Source: Clostridia bacterium
GTDB taxonomy: Bacteria > Bacillota > Clostridia > Christensenellales > Borkfalkiaceae
NCBI GenBank assembly: GCA_017631725.1
Contig: JAGBSS010000044.1
Span: 1-12,362 of the forward strand
Reading direction: 5' to 3'
Length of the DNA stretch: 12,362 nt
Shown piece after piece: positions 5,682-12,362 of this stretch (positions within the stretch are counted from its first letter, which is position 1; each line of letters starts with the position of its first letter). Below the pieces are notes generated by a model. That model saw only the letters and a list, made by a program, of their open reading frames with translations. It was not told the origin of the DNA and did no database searches. The position numbers were made by a program, and so were the translations under genes.

Positions 5682-5708
5682 CTACGGCAGTTAGTAATCT
5701 TAACGTAG
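5682..5708 (-). promoter_or_regulatory. hairpin in the rpsU leader
   Basis: Minus strand: CTAC-GTTA (5708 to 5701), loop AGATTAC, TAAC (5693 to 5690), a TGCC bulge, and GTAG (5685 to 5682). The structure ends a few bases before the Shine-Dalgarno sequence, where it could affect translation. A regulatory role, such as binding by S21, is only inferred. Confidence 0.4.
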
Positions 5709-5710
5709 AT

Positions 5711-5740
5711 AGTATATAAAATACACTGCTACTTTGTCAA
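5711..5740 (-). promoter_or_regulatory. promoter of rpsU
   Basis: Minus strand: a perfect TTGACA (5740 to 5735), an 18-base spacer, and TATACT (5716 to 5711). It lies just downstream of the transporter stop at 5768, with a leader of about 45 bases. Confidence 0.8.
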
Positions 5741-5767
5741 TTGTTTTATTAATATTTTTTATTTTTA

Positions 5768-7324
5768 TTAGCAAGCAACTTTCTTTTCTTCTATTTTGAG
5801 TTCGTCTTCATTGCAACCATTGTTTTTATTTTTTAAGAATATAAAGTACACAAGTATGGAAATTACAATTAGCGCAACGGCCGTTAACACCACGGCAAGC
5901 CCGTTGGAAGAAAATACCCTTATTCCCGTTATTTTATTTTCTGGCCAAATTAAGTCTCTTGCACCAAAAATTTCTACGAATAAAATTAAGAAAGGGGTGA
6001 CAAATTTAATCATAACGGCAAACACTTTGCCAACTTTCCCTAAAGTTAAGCCGTCTTCTGAAAGCGACTTAAAGGTTTTCATTGGGTTAAAGGTAAGTTT
6101 TTTATCAATAAACCAACCGAGCACAATACAAGAGCCAAGCGCACATACAGGCATAAGCACAATGTTTGTAACTTGATCTAAAAAGTCTAAAATGTTTTGA
6201 CCAAATAGTTTCATTGCATCTACACCGCAAATTTCGTACCCGAGCGAGATTCCAATTGGAATAGAGCATAGGAAACATATTATTGCGATAATAAGTATTG
6301 CCTTTTTACGGCGAACTTTAAACTTTTGAATTATAAATTGCGTTATAACTTCGAATAGAGAAATAACAGACGTAAGTGCTGCAATTACAACCATTCCGAA
6401 GAACAAGCAAGAAACAATTTGCCCAAACACACCAAGTCCATCGAAAACAAGTGGTAAAGATTGGAATAAAAGTAAAAGACCGCTATCTTTTAAAACCGCA
6501 CCTGGGTTTACTGCTTGATAATGATAAATTGCTGGGAATACTGCAAAGCCTGCTAAAAGTGCAACAACTAAATCGAAAAGGCAAATGTATAAAGTTGACT
6601 TTCCAAGTTTAATTTCTTTGCCTGTGTAAGAACCGTAAGAAACCATTATGCCCATACCGAGAGATAGCGAGAAAAAGGCTTGACTCATAGCGGCTAGCAC
6701 ACCTTTAAAGCCAAGAGCCTTAAAGTCGAGTTTTAAAATATAAAATTCTAAACCTTTTTTAACGCCTTCACCTAAAGTTAAGCAATATATTACAATTAAA
6801 AGCAAGATTATAAATAAGGCAGGCATTAAAACCTTGCTTGCTTTTTCTATTCCGTTTTTAATACCACCCATAACTACAACTAATGCTAAAACTATAAATA
6901 TACCAGTAAACATTATAACTTCTGGAATATTGCCCGCAAAAGACTGCATAACGGTAGAATTTTGATTAAACGAGTTAAGTGTAAACTTTACTGTATATCC
7001 GCCTAAAATAGTGTAATAAGCCGTTATTACGAAAGGTATAATAATTGCAAACATACCAAGCCAACCTAACTTTTTGTTAGCCTTTTGATAAGCACTTATA
7101 GGGTTTGCCTGCGCCCTTCTACCAATATGAATATCGGCAATCATAACAATGCTACCAATTAAAATTACGCTTAAAATATAAACTAAAACAAAGGCTGCAC
7201 CACCGTTGTTTGCCGTTTTATAAGGGAACGCCCAAAGATTGCCAAGGCCAACTGCAGAGCCAGCGGATGCAAATATAAAGCCTAAACCACTTTGAAACCC
7301 GTTTCTTTTCTTAACGTTTTCCAT
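5768..7324 (-). CDS. sodium-dependent transporter, neurotransmitter:sodium symporter (SNF/NSS) family
   Basis: An integral membrane symporter of 518 residues that probably imports an amino acid or similar compound with sodium; the substrate cannot be read from the sequence. The frame is open to 7516, but the extension runs through the upstream terminator into the HIT gene and looks nothing like the family. ATG at 7324, with GGAG (7332 to 7335) seven bases before it, gives the normal N-terminus. About 11 to 12 hydrophobic segments are visible. The unwound TM1 carries SAVGLGNLWAFPYK (23 to 36), TM6 carries FFSLSLGMG (217 to 225), and TM8 has Thr318-Ser319 at the expected sodium site. The Arg that follows Trp in LeuT (GNxWRFPY, an extracellular-gate residue) is Ala here. 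It has its own promoter, but no clear terminator before rpsU. Confidence 0.92.
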   Translation of the reverse strand: MENVKKRNGFQSGLGFIFASAGSAVGLGNLWAFPYKTANNGGAAFVLVYILSVILIGSIVMIADIHIGRRAQANPISAYQKANKKLGWLGMFAIIIPFVITAYYTILGGYTVKFTLNSFNQNSTVMQSFAGNIPEVIMFTGIFIVLALVVVMGGIKNGIEKASKVLMPALFIILLLIVIYCLTLGEGVKKGLEFYILKLDFKALGFKGVLAAMSQAFFSLSLGMGIMVSYGSYTGKEIKLGKSTLYICLFDLVVALLAGFAVFPAIYHYQAVNPGAVLKDSGLLLLFQSLPLVFDGLGVFGQIVSCLFFGMVVIAALTSVISLFEVITQFIIQKFKVRRKKAILIIAIICFLCSIPIGISLGYEICGVDAMKLFGQNILDFLDQVTNIVLMPVCALGSCIVLGWFIDKKLTFNPMKTFKSLSEDGLTLGKVGKVFAVMIKFVTPFLILFVEIFGARDLIWPENKITGIRVFSSNGLAVVLTAVALIVISILVYFIFLKNKNNGCNEDELKIEEKKVAC

Positions 7325-7355
7325 TAACCTACTCCGAAAATTTAATAACCTTAAT

Positions 7356-7384
7356 ATATTACCATTTTTTAATTTAATTGTAAA
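7356..7384 (-). promoter_or_regulatory. promoter of the NSS transporter gene
   Basis: Minus strand: TTTACA (7384 to 7379), a 17-base spacer ending in TGG (extended -10), and TAATAT (7361 to 7356), about 32 bases before the ATG. A perfect 13-bp palindrome, GTAAAG-C-CTTTAC (7380 to 7392), covers the -35 box and is a candidate operator. Confidence 0.7.
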
Positions 7385-7392
7385 GCCTTTAC

Positions 7393-7427
7393 AAAAAAAA
7401 CGCACCAACTTTATAGTTAGGTGCGTT
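7393..7427 (-). terminator. intrinsic terminator of the dnaK-dnaJ-prmA-mtaB-HIT operon
   Basis: Minus strand: AACGCACC, then an inner AACT/AGTT pairing with one bulged T, then GGTGCGTT followed by a run of T. It starts ten bases after the HIT stop. This is the clearest terminator in the window. Confidence 0.92.
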
Positions 7428-7436
7428 ATATATCTT

Positions 7437-7778
7437 TTAGGCTGGTGTCCAACCCATTTTTTGACCGGACAAAATGTGAATATGAAGGTGGAATACCGTT
7501 TGCCCTGCATCTTCACCTTGGTTAATCACCAAGCGATAACCGTTTTTAAGCCCTAATTCTTTTTCAAGCGTTGGAATTTTCTTTAAACAAGCCTTAACTG
7601 CGTTTGCATCTTCTTCTGTCATTTCGGCTAAAAGTTTAAAGTGACACTTTGGAATACATAAAAAATGATTTTTTGCCTTTGGGTCAATATCTTTAATAAT
7701 AATCATATTGTCGTCTTCATACATTTTGGTTGTGGGAATTTCCCCTTTAATAATTTTGCAAAATAAACAATTTTCCAT
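7437..7778 (-). CDS. HIT-family (HINT branch) nucleotide-binding protein
   Basis: A cytoplasmic histidine-triad protein of 113 residues. The active-site motif HLHIHI is at 97 to 102 (His97, His99, His101), preceded by GQTVF. HINT enzymes hydrolyse phosphoramidates of nucleotides, such as AMP-lysine. The N-terminus has CLFCKIIKGEIP with Cys4 and Cys7, and a further His46, consistent with the zinc-binding HINT proteins of Gram-positive bacteria. The length is typical. The ATG at 7778 is served by AAGGAGA (7786 to 7792), which overlaps the mtaB stop codon, so translation is probably coupled to mtaB. It is the last gene before the operon terminator. Its cellular substrate is unknown. Confidence 0.93.
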   Translation of the reverse strand: MENCLFCKIIKGEIPTTKMYEDDNMIIIKDIDPKAKNHFLCIPKCHFKLLAEMTEEDANAVKACLKKIPTLEKELGLKNGYRLVINQGEDAGQTVFHLHIHILSGQKMGWTPA

Positions 7779-7790
7779 ACAATTTTCTCC

Positions 7791-9029
7791 TTAATCTATA
7801 ATTTCTGCTAAAGCGCCGTCGAATATCTCGCCAACAATTTTTACTTTAATAATTTGTTTACTTAAAACCTTATCTTTAACGTAAATTCTTAAATAGTTTT
7901 CGCTATACCCTTCGGTATATCCGTTTTTAAACTCTTCTGGTAAAAATGATAAAATTTTATCTATTTGAGATTTTATAAACTTTTGCTTTAACTCTTTTTT
8001 AGTAGATAAAAGTACTTCCATACGTTGCTTTTTAACCGCTTGAGTATTATCTTGCATTTTATATGCAACCGTACCTTCTCTTTTGCTAAACCTAAACGGA
8101 TGAATATCACTAAAACCAACTTTTTTAATAAATTCAACGCTATCTAAAAAGTCTTTATCGCTTTCCGTTGGAAAACCTGCAATAACGTCTGTAGTAATGC
8201 CGGCATTTGGAAAATATTCTCTAATTAGGTTAACCTTTTCTAAATACTCTTTAGTGGTATACTTTCTATTCATTGCCTTTAAAACAGAGTCTGACCCAGA
8301 CTGCAAAGACAAGTGAAAATGTGGTGCAAAATCGTAAAGCTCACCTAAAGCAGTTAAAAATTCTTTATTTATTATCCCCACTTCTAAAGAGCCGAGCCTA
8401 ATTCTATTTTTAATGGGCTTTAACGCCTTAATTAGCCCCGTTAAACCTTGCCCGTTAAAATTATACGCCGACAAATTTATGCCGTTTATAACCGCTTCAG
8501 ATGGGTTTATTGCCGTAATTTCTTTAATAACACTATCGTAATTTCTGCTACGAACTCTACCACGAAGATATGGTATAACGCAATAAGAACAAAAGTTATT
8601 GCACCCGTCTTCTACCTTAACGTAAGCCCGTGATTTTAAACTTTTAACGCAAGGCATTTCTTCATAAACAGAAGGCTCTTGATAAACGAAAACCCCACTT
8701 TTATCTAATAAAGAGAGTATGTTTTGTTTGCCAAAAGTACCCGTTATAACGGCAACACCCTTTTTATCTAAAAATTCGTTTGGGTTTTTTTGAGATGCAC
8801 AACCGGTAAAAATTATTTTTGCATTTTCGTTTAGAGCAAGCGCCCTTGCCACAGCTTGGCGAGATTTTTTCTCGGCATCTTTAGTAACTGCACAAGAGTT
8901 AATAACGTAAATATCGGCAGGCTCTAATTTGTCAGATACTGTAAAGCCCAAATCAATAAAACCTTGAATTAAAGAATCGCTCTCGCACTCGTTAACCTTA
9001 CAGCCCAAAGTAAAAACAACAACCTTCAC
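7791..9029 (-). CDS. mtaB: tRNA t6A37 C2-methylthiotransferase (radical SAM)
   Basis: A protein of 412 residues that converts t6A at position 37 of ANN-reading tRNAs to ms2t6A. The N-terminal UPF0004 domain has the cluster-binding Cys10 (TLGCKVNECES), Cys46 (NSCAVT) and Cys77 (TGCASQ). The radical SAM core has Cys143, Cys147 and Cys150 (CNNFCSYC), which bind the second 4Fe-4S cluster. LSLQSGSDSVLKAMNRKY and ITTDVIAGFPTES are typical MTTase motifs. A TRAM-like RNA-binding domain ends the protein (about 345 to 412). The motif VNECES and the operon position favour MtaB (YqeV of Bacillus subtilis) over MiaB or RimO. The start is GTG at 9029, with GGGAGA (9035 to 9040) inside the end of prmA and only one base after the prmA stop, so coupling is likely. 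Confidence 0.93.
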   Translation of the reverse strand: MKVVVFTLGCKVNECESDSLIQGFIDLGFTVSDKLEPADIYVINSCAVTKDAEKKSRQAVARALALNENAKIIFTGCASQKNPNEFLDKKGVAVITGTFGKQNILSLLDKSGVFVYQEPSVYEEMPCVKSLKSRAYVKVEDGCNNFCSYCVIPYLRGRVRSRNYDSVIKEITAINPSEAVINGINLSAYNFNGQGLTGLIKALKPIKNRIRLGSLEVGIINKEFLTALGELYDFAPHFHLSLQSGSDSVLKAMNRKYTTKEYLEKVNLIREYFPNAGITTDVIAGFPTESDKDFLDSVEFIKKVGFSDIHPFRFSKREGTVAYKMQDNTQAVKKQRMEVLLSTKKELKQKFIKSQIDKILSFLPEEFKNGYTEGYSENYLRIYVKDKVLSKQIIKVKIVGEIFDGALAEIID

Positions 9030-9030
9030 C

Positions 9031-9957
9031 CTATTCTCCCTTTTCTAAAAGAAGGGCAGACCATTCCCCTTTAGATTTTTTAGATATAAGTTTAAAGCCT
9101 TTGCTTTCATAGGCAGATATAACGGCAGAACACCTGTCGTTTAAAATTCCACTTAAAATAATTTTGCCTTTTTCTAATAAATTGTCGCCAATTTTTTGGG
9201 AAAAATAAATTAAAACTTCTGCCATGATATTAGCAACTATAACGTTGCCTTTAACGGTGTTGTCATCTAATAAATTTTTAAATAACACCGTTGCATTGTC
9301 AATTTTATTTAATTTTGCGTTGTGGTTAGAAGATTTTACCGCACACTCATCTATATCGGTCATGATAACCTTTTTTGCACCAAGTTTGCTTGCGGCAATG
9401 CCTAAAATACCACTTCCGGAGCCAACGTCAAGCACCACGTCGCTATCACGCACCACTTCTTGCAAGTATTCTATACACATAGAAGTAGTTTCGTGCTCGC
9501 CCGTGCCAAACGCCATATTAGAATCTAAATAAACGGGTATTTCGCCATTTTCTAACTTGTAATCTATCCACTCTGGAACTATTACAATTTTTCCAATGTG
9601 AATTGGTTTAAAGTGCTCTTTCCACTTTTCACGCCAAAGGTCGCCATCTATTTCTCTAACAATCATTTCCATACTGCCTAAATCTAATTCGGCAAACTGG
9701 GTTAGTTTTAATAAGTCGGCCTTTGCGTTTTTAAGGCTTTCATCATCTATTGGGAAATATGCTTTAACAATAACCGTTTTATCTCTTTCTAAAACTTCAT
9801 TGTCAATATAGTCCCAAGTTTTACCTTGTTTATGTAAAGCCAAAACGTCTTCCACGTCGCTTATAACAACGCCAAGTTCAGTGTGTTGCCACAAAACGTC
9901 TGATACGAGTTCAGAGCCTAAATGAGTTGTGTAAATTGTAAGTTCGTTAAAGTTCAT
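9031..9957 (-). CDS. prmA: ribosomal protein L11 methyltransferase
   Basis: An enzyme of 308 residues that methylates lysines and the N-terminus of ribosomal protein L11, using S-adenosylmethionine. Residues 1 to about 100 form the substrate-recognition domain (MNFNELTIYTTHLGSE, like other Firmicutes PrmA). The methyltransferase domain follows, with FGTGEHETT (150 to 158), the SAM-binding loop LDVGSGSG (176 to 183) and NIMAEVL (243 to 249). Two starts are possible: a TTG at 9963 overlapping the dnaJ stop, and the ATG at 9957 two bases after it. The ATG gives the family N-terminus and is preferred. Neither has a clear Shine-Dalgarno sequence, so reinitiation after dnaJ is likely. The dnaJ-prmA order is conserved in low-GC Gram-positives. 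Confidence 0.93.
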   Translation of the reverse strand: MNFNELTIYTTHLGSELVSDVLWQHTELGVVISDVEDVLALHKQGKTWDYIDNEVLERDKTVIVKAYFPIDDESLKNAKADLLKLTQFAELDLGSMEMIVREIDGDLWREKWKEHFKPIHIGKIVIVPEWIDYKLENGEIPVYLDSNMAFGTGEHETTSMCIEYLQEVVRDSDVVLDVGSGSGILGIAASKLGAKKVIMTDIDECAVKSSNHNAKLNKIDNATVLFKNLLDDNTVKGNVIVANIMAEVLIYFSQKIGDNLLEKGKIILSGILNDRCSAVISAYESKGFKLISKKSKGEWSALLLEKGE

Positions 9958-9959
9958 AA

Positions 9960-11087
9960 TCAATAAGGATTTTTACCATACATTGCTTCTACGTTGTCTT
10001 TAAAAGCCTTCATAGAAGGGGTTTGTTTAATATCGCCTTTTTCTTCTAATTGTTCTAAAATAGCCTTTTGTTCTTTAGATAGTTTAGTAGGAGTTTCAAC
10101 GGTGGCAACCACGTATAAGTCCCCCGTTCCTCTGGAAGTTTTTATTCCCTTTCCCCTAACAAAGAATATTTTTCCACTTTGAGTTCCTTCTGGAATAGTG
10201 TATTCTAAAACGTCATCTATAAGTGGAATTTTTACTTTGCCACCAAGCGCCGCTTTTGTAAAAGATATTGGAAGTTCAACGTAAAGGTCAAAGTTTTTGC
10301 GTTTAAATATTTTAGAAGGTTCTACCTTAATAACAATTATAAGGTCACCTGCAGGACCGCCTTGTCTACTTGCTTCGCCAAAGCCACGTTTTCTTATATA
10401 ACTGCCCGTGTCTGCCCCTGCGGGAATTTCTACCGTTAAATTGGTTTTAGTTTTAACGTAGCCCTTGCCACCACAAGCATCGCAAGATTCAATAATCTTT
10501 TTGCCCGTTCCCCTACACTCATCGCAAGGTCTAACACTAACTTGGCGGAAAAATCCACCACCCGTGGTGTATTGAATTTGACCCGTTCCACCGCATTTGT
10601 CACACTTTTTATAAGCAGTGCCACCCTTTGCACCCGTGCCATTACAAGATGAACAAGGCTCGTTGCGGGTATAAACTATATCCCTTACCGTGCCTTTTGC
10701 AGCATCTAAAAAACTTAAGGTTAACTCTATAGTTATATCTTCGCCTTTTTCAGGGGTGTGAGATTTTTGTCTACCACCAAAGCCACCGAATATATCGCCG
10801 AAAATATCTTCAAACCCACCAAAGCCACTAAAACCACTTGCGCCACCAAAACCGCCACCCATATTGCCGTTAGGGTCGCCAAAGGTATCGTAATTTTTCC
10901 TTTTAGTTTCATCTGATAAAACTTCGTGTGCTTCATTTAATTCTTTAAACTTTTCCGCACACTCTTTATCGTTTGGGTGAAGGTCTGGGTGATATTTTTT
11001 AACAAGCGTTCTATACGCCTTTTTAATTTCATCTTGAGATGCGTTTTTACTTACGCCCAAAATCTCGTAATAATCTTTTTTTGCCAT
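9960..11087 (-). CDS. dnaJ: co-chaperone DnaJ (Hsp40)
   Basis: A full-length class I J-protein of 375 residues. The J domain (about 1 to 70) starts with [15 protein letters not shown] and has the His33-Pro34-Asp35 signature that stimulates DnaK ATPase. The Gly/Phe linker spans about 76 to 105. The cysteine-rich domain has four CxxCxGxG repeats (Cys145/148, 162/165, 188/191, 202/205) that bind two zinc ions. The C-terminal substrate-binding domains follow (from about 215). The partner DnaK is encoded directly upstream. The ATG at 11087 has only a weak, distant GGGG upstream (about 11 bases away), so initiation may be modest relative to dnaK. Confidence 0.97.
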   Translation of the reverse strand: MAKKDYYEILGVSKNASQDEIKKAYRTLVKKYHPDLHPNDKECAEKFKELNEAHEVLSDETKRKNYDTFGDPNGNMGGGFGGASGFSGFGGFEDIFGDIFGGFGGRQKSHTPEKGEDITIELTLSFLDAAKGTVRDIVYTRNEPCSSCNGTGAKGGTAYKKCDKCGGTGQIQYTTGGGFFRQVSVRPCDECRGTGKKIIESCDACGGKGYVKTKTNLTVEIPAGADTGSYIRKRGFGEASRQGGPAGDLIIVIKVEPSKIFKRKNFDLYVELPISFTKAALGGKVKIPLIDDVLEYTIPEGTQSGKIFFVRGKGIKTSRGTGDLYVVATVETPTKLSKEQKAILEQLEEKGDIKQTPSMKAFKDNVEAMYGKNPY

Positions 11088-11130
11088 AAATTTTTAAGCC
11101 CCAAAATTTAGTATCTTTTTATACACCAAA

Positions 11131-11156
11131 GGCATTTGACCTTTTTGCCAAATGCC
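11131..11156 (-). promoter_or_regulatory. stem-loop between dnaK and dnaJ
   Basis: Minus strand: GGCATTTGGC, loop AAAAAG, GTCAAATGCC. The stem is ten pairs with one G-T wobble. It is followed by TTTGG rather than a T run, so it is not a standard terminator. It may stabilise or partly attenuate the transcript and help set the DnaK to DnaJ ratio. Confidence 0.6.
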
Positions 11157-11184
11157 AAGAGTGTTTTTTTAGTTTGTTTTTTTA

Positions 11185-12362
11185 TTATTGATGGAATTCG
11201 GTATCTCCACCATTGTTTGCACCACCGTTTGCGTTTGCATCTTGCCCTGCTTGTTGGTAAATTTTACCAAACACTTCTTGAGATGCAGAAGAAAGTTTTT
11301 CAAAACCTGCATCCATTTTTTCCTTGTCGTTAGTGTTTAAAGCATCTTTAGCATCTTTAACTTCTGATTCTAATTTTGCCTTGTCTTCATCGGTTAATTT
11401 ATCTGCTAAATCTTTCATAGATTTTTCAACGGTGAAAATCATACTGTCTAACTTGTTGTGGCTATCTACTGCTTCTTTTCTCTTTTTATCTTCTTCTTCG
11501 TATTGTTTTGCTTCTTTACCAGCTTTATCAATATCTTCATCAGAAAGGTTGGTAGAAGAAGTTATCGTAATGTTTTGAGATTTGCCTGTTCCTAAATCTT
11601 TAGCAGAAACGTTTACAATGCCGTTAGCATCTATATCGAAAGTAACTTCTATTTGTGGAATACCACGTGGAGCAGGTGCAATGCCGGAAAGTTCAAATCT
11701 GCCTAAAGTTTTATTGTCTTTTGCAAATTCTCTTTCGCCTTGAAGTATGTGAATATCAACTTGTGTTTGATTATCTGCAGCGGTTGAGAATACTTGAGAT
11801 TTTTTAGCAGGAATTGTAGTATTTCTTTCAATAAGTTTAGTGCATACCCCACCTAAAGTTTCAATACCTAAAGATAATGGAGTAACGTCTAAAAGCAACA
11901 CGTCTTTAACTTCGCCAGATAATACACCGCCTTGAATAGCAGCACCAATAGCAACGCATTCGTCTGGATTAATGCCCTTAAATGGTTCTTTACCGGTAAC
12001 TTTTCTAACTTCGTCAATTACTGCAGGAATTCTTGTAGAACCACCTACTAAAATAACCTTGTCAATGTCAGAGTAAGAAAGACCTGCATCTTGCATTGCC
12101 TTTTTCATAGGTTCTACGGTTGCTTCTACTAAATCCCTTGTTAAAAGGTCGAATTTTTGTTTAGAAAGGTCTACGTCTAAATGTTTTGGACCGGTTGCAT
12201 CTGCTGTGATAAATGGAAGATTTACGTTGGTTTGGCTCATGCCAGAAAGTTCTATTTTAGCCTTTTCTGCTGCTTCATTAAGCCTTTGCATTGCAAGTTT
12301 GTCGCCTTTTAGGTCAATACCTTCTTTTGCCTTAAATTCTTCTACTAAATAATCCATAACTC
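11185..12362 (-). CDS. dnaK: chaperone DnaK (Hsp70), C-terminal part, cut by the window edge
   Basis: The last 391 or so codons of DnaK; the N-terminal part of the ATPase domain lies beyond base 12362. An ATG at 12357 is in frame but internal, because the sequence before it stays open and [15 protein letters not shown] is mid-ATPase sequence. Visible parts, counted from that Met, are the ATPase motif VGGSTRIP (104 to 111), [11 protein letters not shown], the interdomain linker [12 protein letters not shown] (153 to 164), the substrate-binding beta domain (to about 280) and the helical lid. The lid ends in a Gly/Asn/Ala-rich tail with the terminus GGDTEFHQ. DnaK folds and protects proteins together with DnaJ and GrpE. 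hrcA and grpE, if present, would lie outside the window. Confidence 0.97.
   Translation of the reverse strand, partial: VMDYLVEEFKAKEGIDLKGDKLAMQRLNEAAEKAKIELSGMSQTNVNLPFITADATGPKHLDVDLSKQKFDLLTRDLVEATVEPMKKAMQDAGLSYSDIDKVILVGGSTRIPAVIDEVRKVTGKEPFKGINPDECVAIGAAIQGGVLSGEVKDVLLLDVTPLSLGIETLGGVCTKLIERNTTIPAKKSQVFSTAADNQTQVDIHILQGEREFAKDNKTLGRFELSGIAPAPRGIPQIEVTFDIDANGIVNVSAKDLGTGKSQNITITSSTNLSDEDIDKAGKEAKQYEEEDKKRKEAVDSHNKLDSMIFTVEKSMKDLADKLTDEDKAKLESEVKDAKDALNTNDKEKMDAGFEKLSSASQEVFGKIYQQAGQDANANGGANNGGDTEFHQ

Noticed and set aside
7325..7516. N-terminal extension of the transporter to 7516
   Set aside because: It crosses the strong operon terminator and the transporter promoter and overlaps the HIT gene. 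The ribosome binding site and family start are at 7324.
10436..10936. Minus-strand alternative frames inside dnaJ
   Set aside because: They are shifted readings of the Gly/Phe and zinc-finger regions of a clearly intact dnaJ.

Overview
AT-rich bacterial DNA, most likely from an anaerobic Bacillota of the class Clostridia, plausibly gut-associated. The reasons are the dnaK-dnaJ-prmA-mtaB gene order of low-GC Gram-positives, strong AAGGAG ribosome binding sites, consensus TTGACA/TATAAT promoters, a PerR-rubrerythrin peroxide defence typical of strict anaerobes, a MazF of the EndoA type, and a BspA-like surface lipoprotein. The genus cannot be fixed from the sequence. All genes except mazF lie on the minus strand, so the window is best read from right to left.

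Right part (12362 to 7393): the 3' part of dnaK (cut by the window edge), then dnaJ, prmA, mtaB and a HIT-family gene, tightly packed and partly translationally coupled, ending at a strong intrinsic terminator. This is a chaperone and translation-maintenance operon. The rsmE gene that often lies between prmA and mtaB is absent. Middle part (7392 to 4994): a sodium-dependent (NSS) transporter with its own promoter and a palindrome on the -35 box. Next comes rpsU (ribosomal protein S21, 59 codons) with its own promoter, leader hairpin and terminator, and then an unrecognised helical protein of 134 residues. That gene converges on a plus-strand mazF-type toxin gene that has no linked antitoxin, and the two stop codons overlap inside a palindrome.

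Left-middle part (4631 to 850): an intergenic stretch separates mazF from a divergent perR-rubrerythrin operon, driven by a perfect consensus promoter with an inverted repeat over the start of transcription. A terminator follows, then a large BspA-like leucine-rich-repeat lipoprotein gene with its own promoter.

Left edge (849 to 1): no protein gene is seen. A minus-strand tRNA-Arg(CCT) gene runs off the window at base 1. Behind it lie three truncated copies of its 5' part. Two stop exactly at the end of the anticodon loop and one stops in the D loop. The last two copies are embedded in a tandem repeat of about 125 bp that carries conserved hairpins. This looks like a repeatedly used tRNA integration or duplication site, and it is the most unusual feature here.
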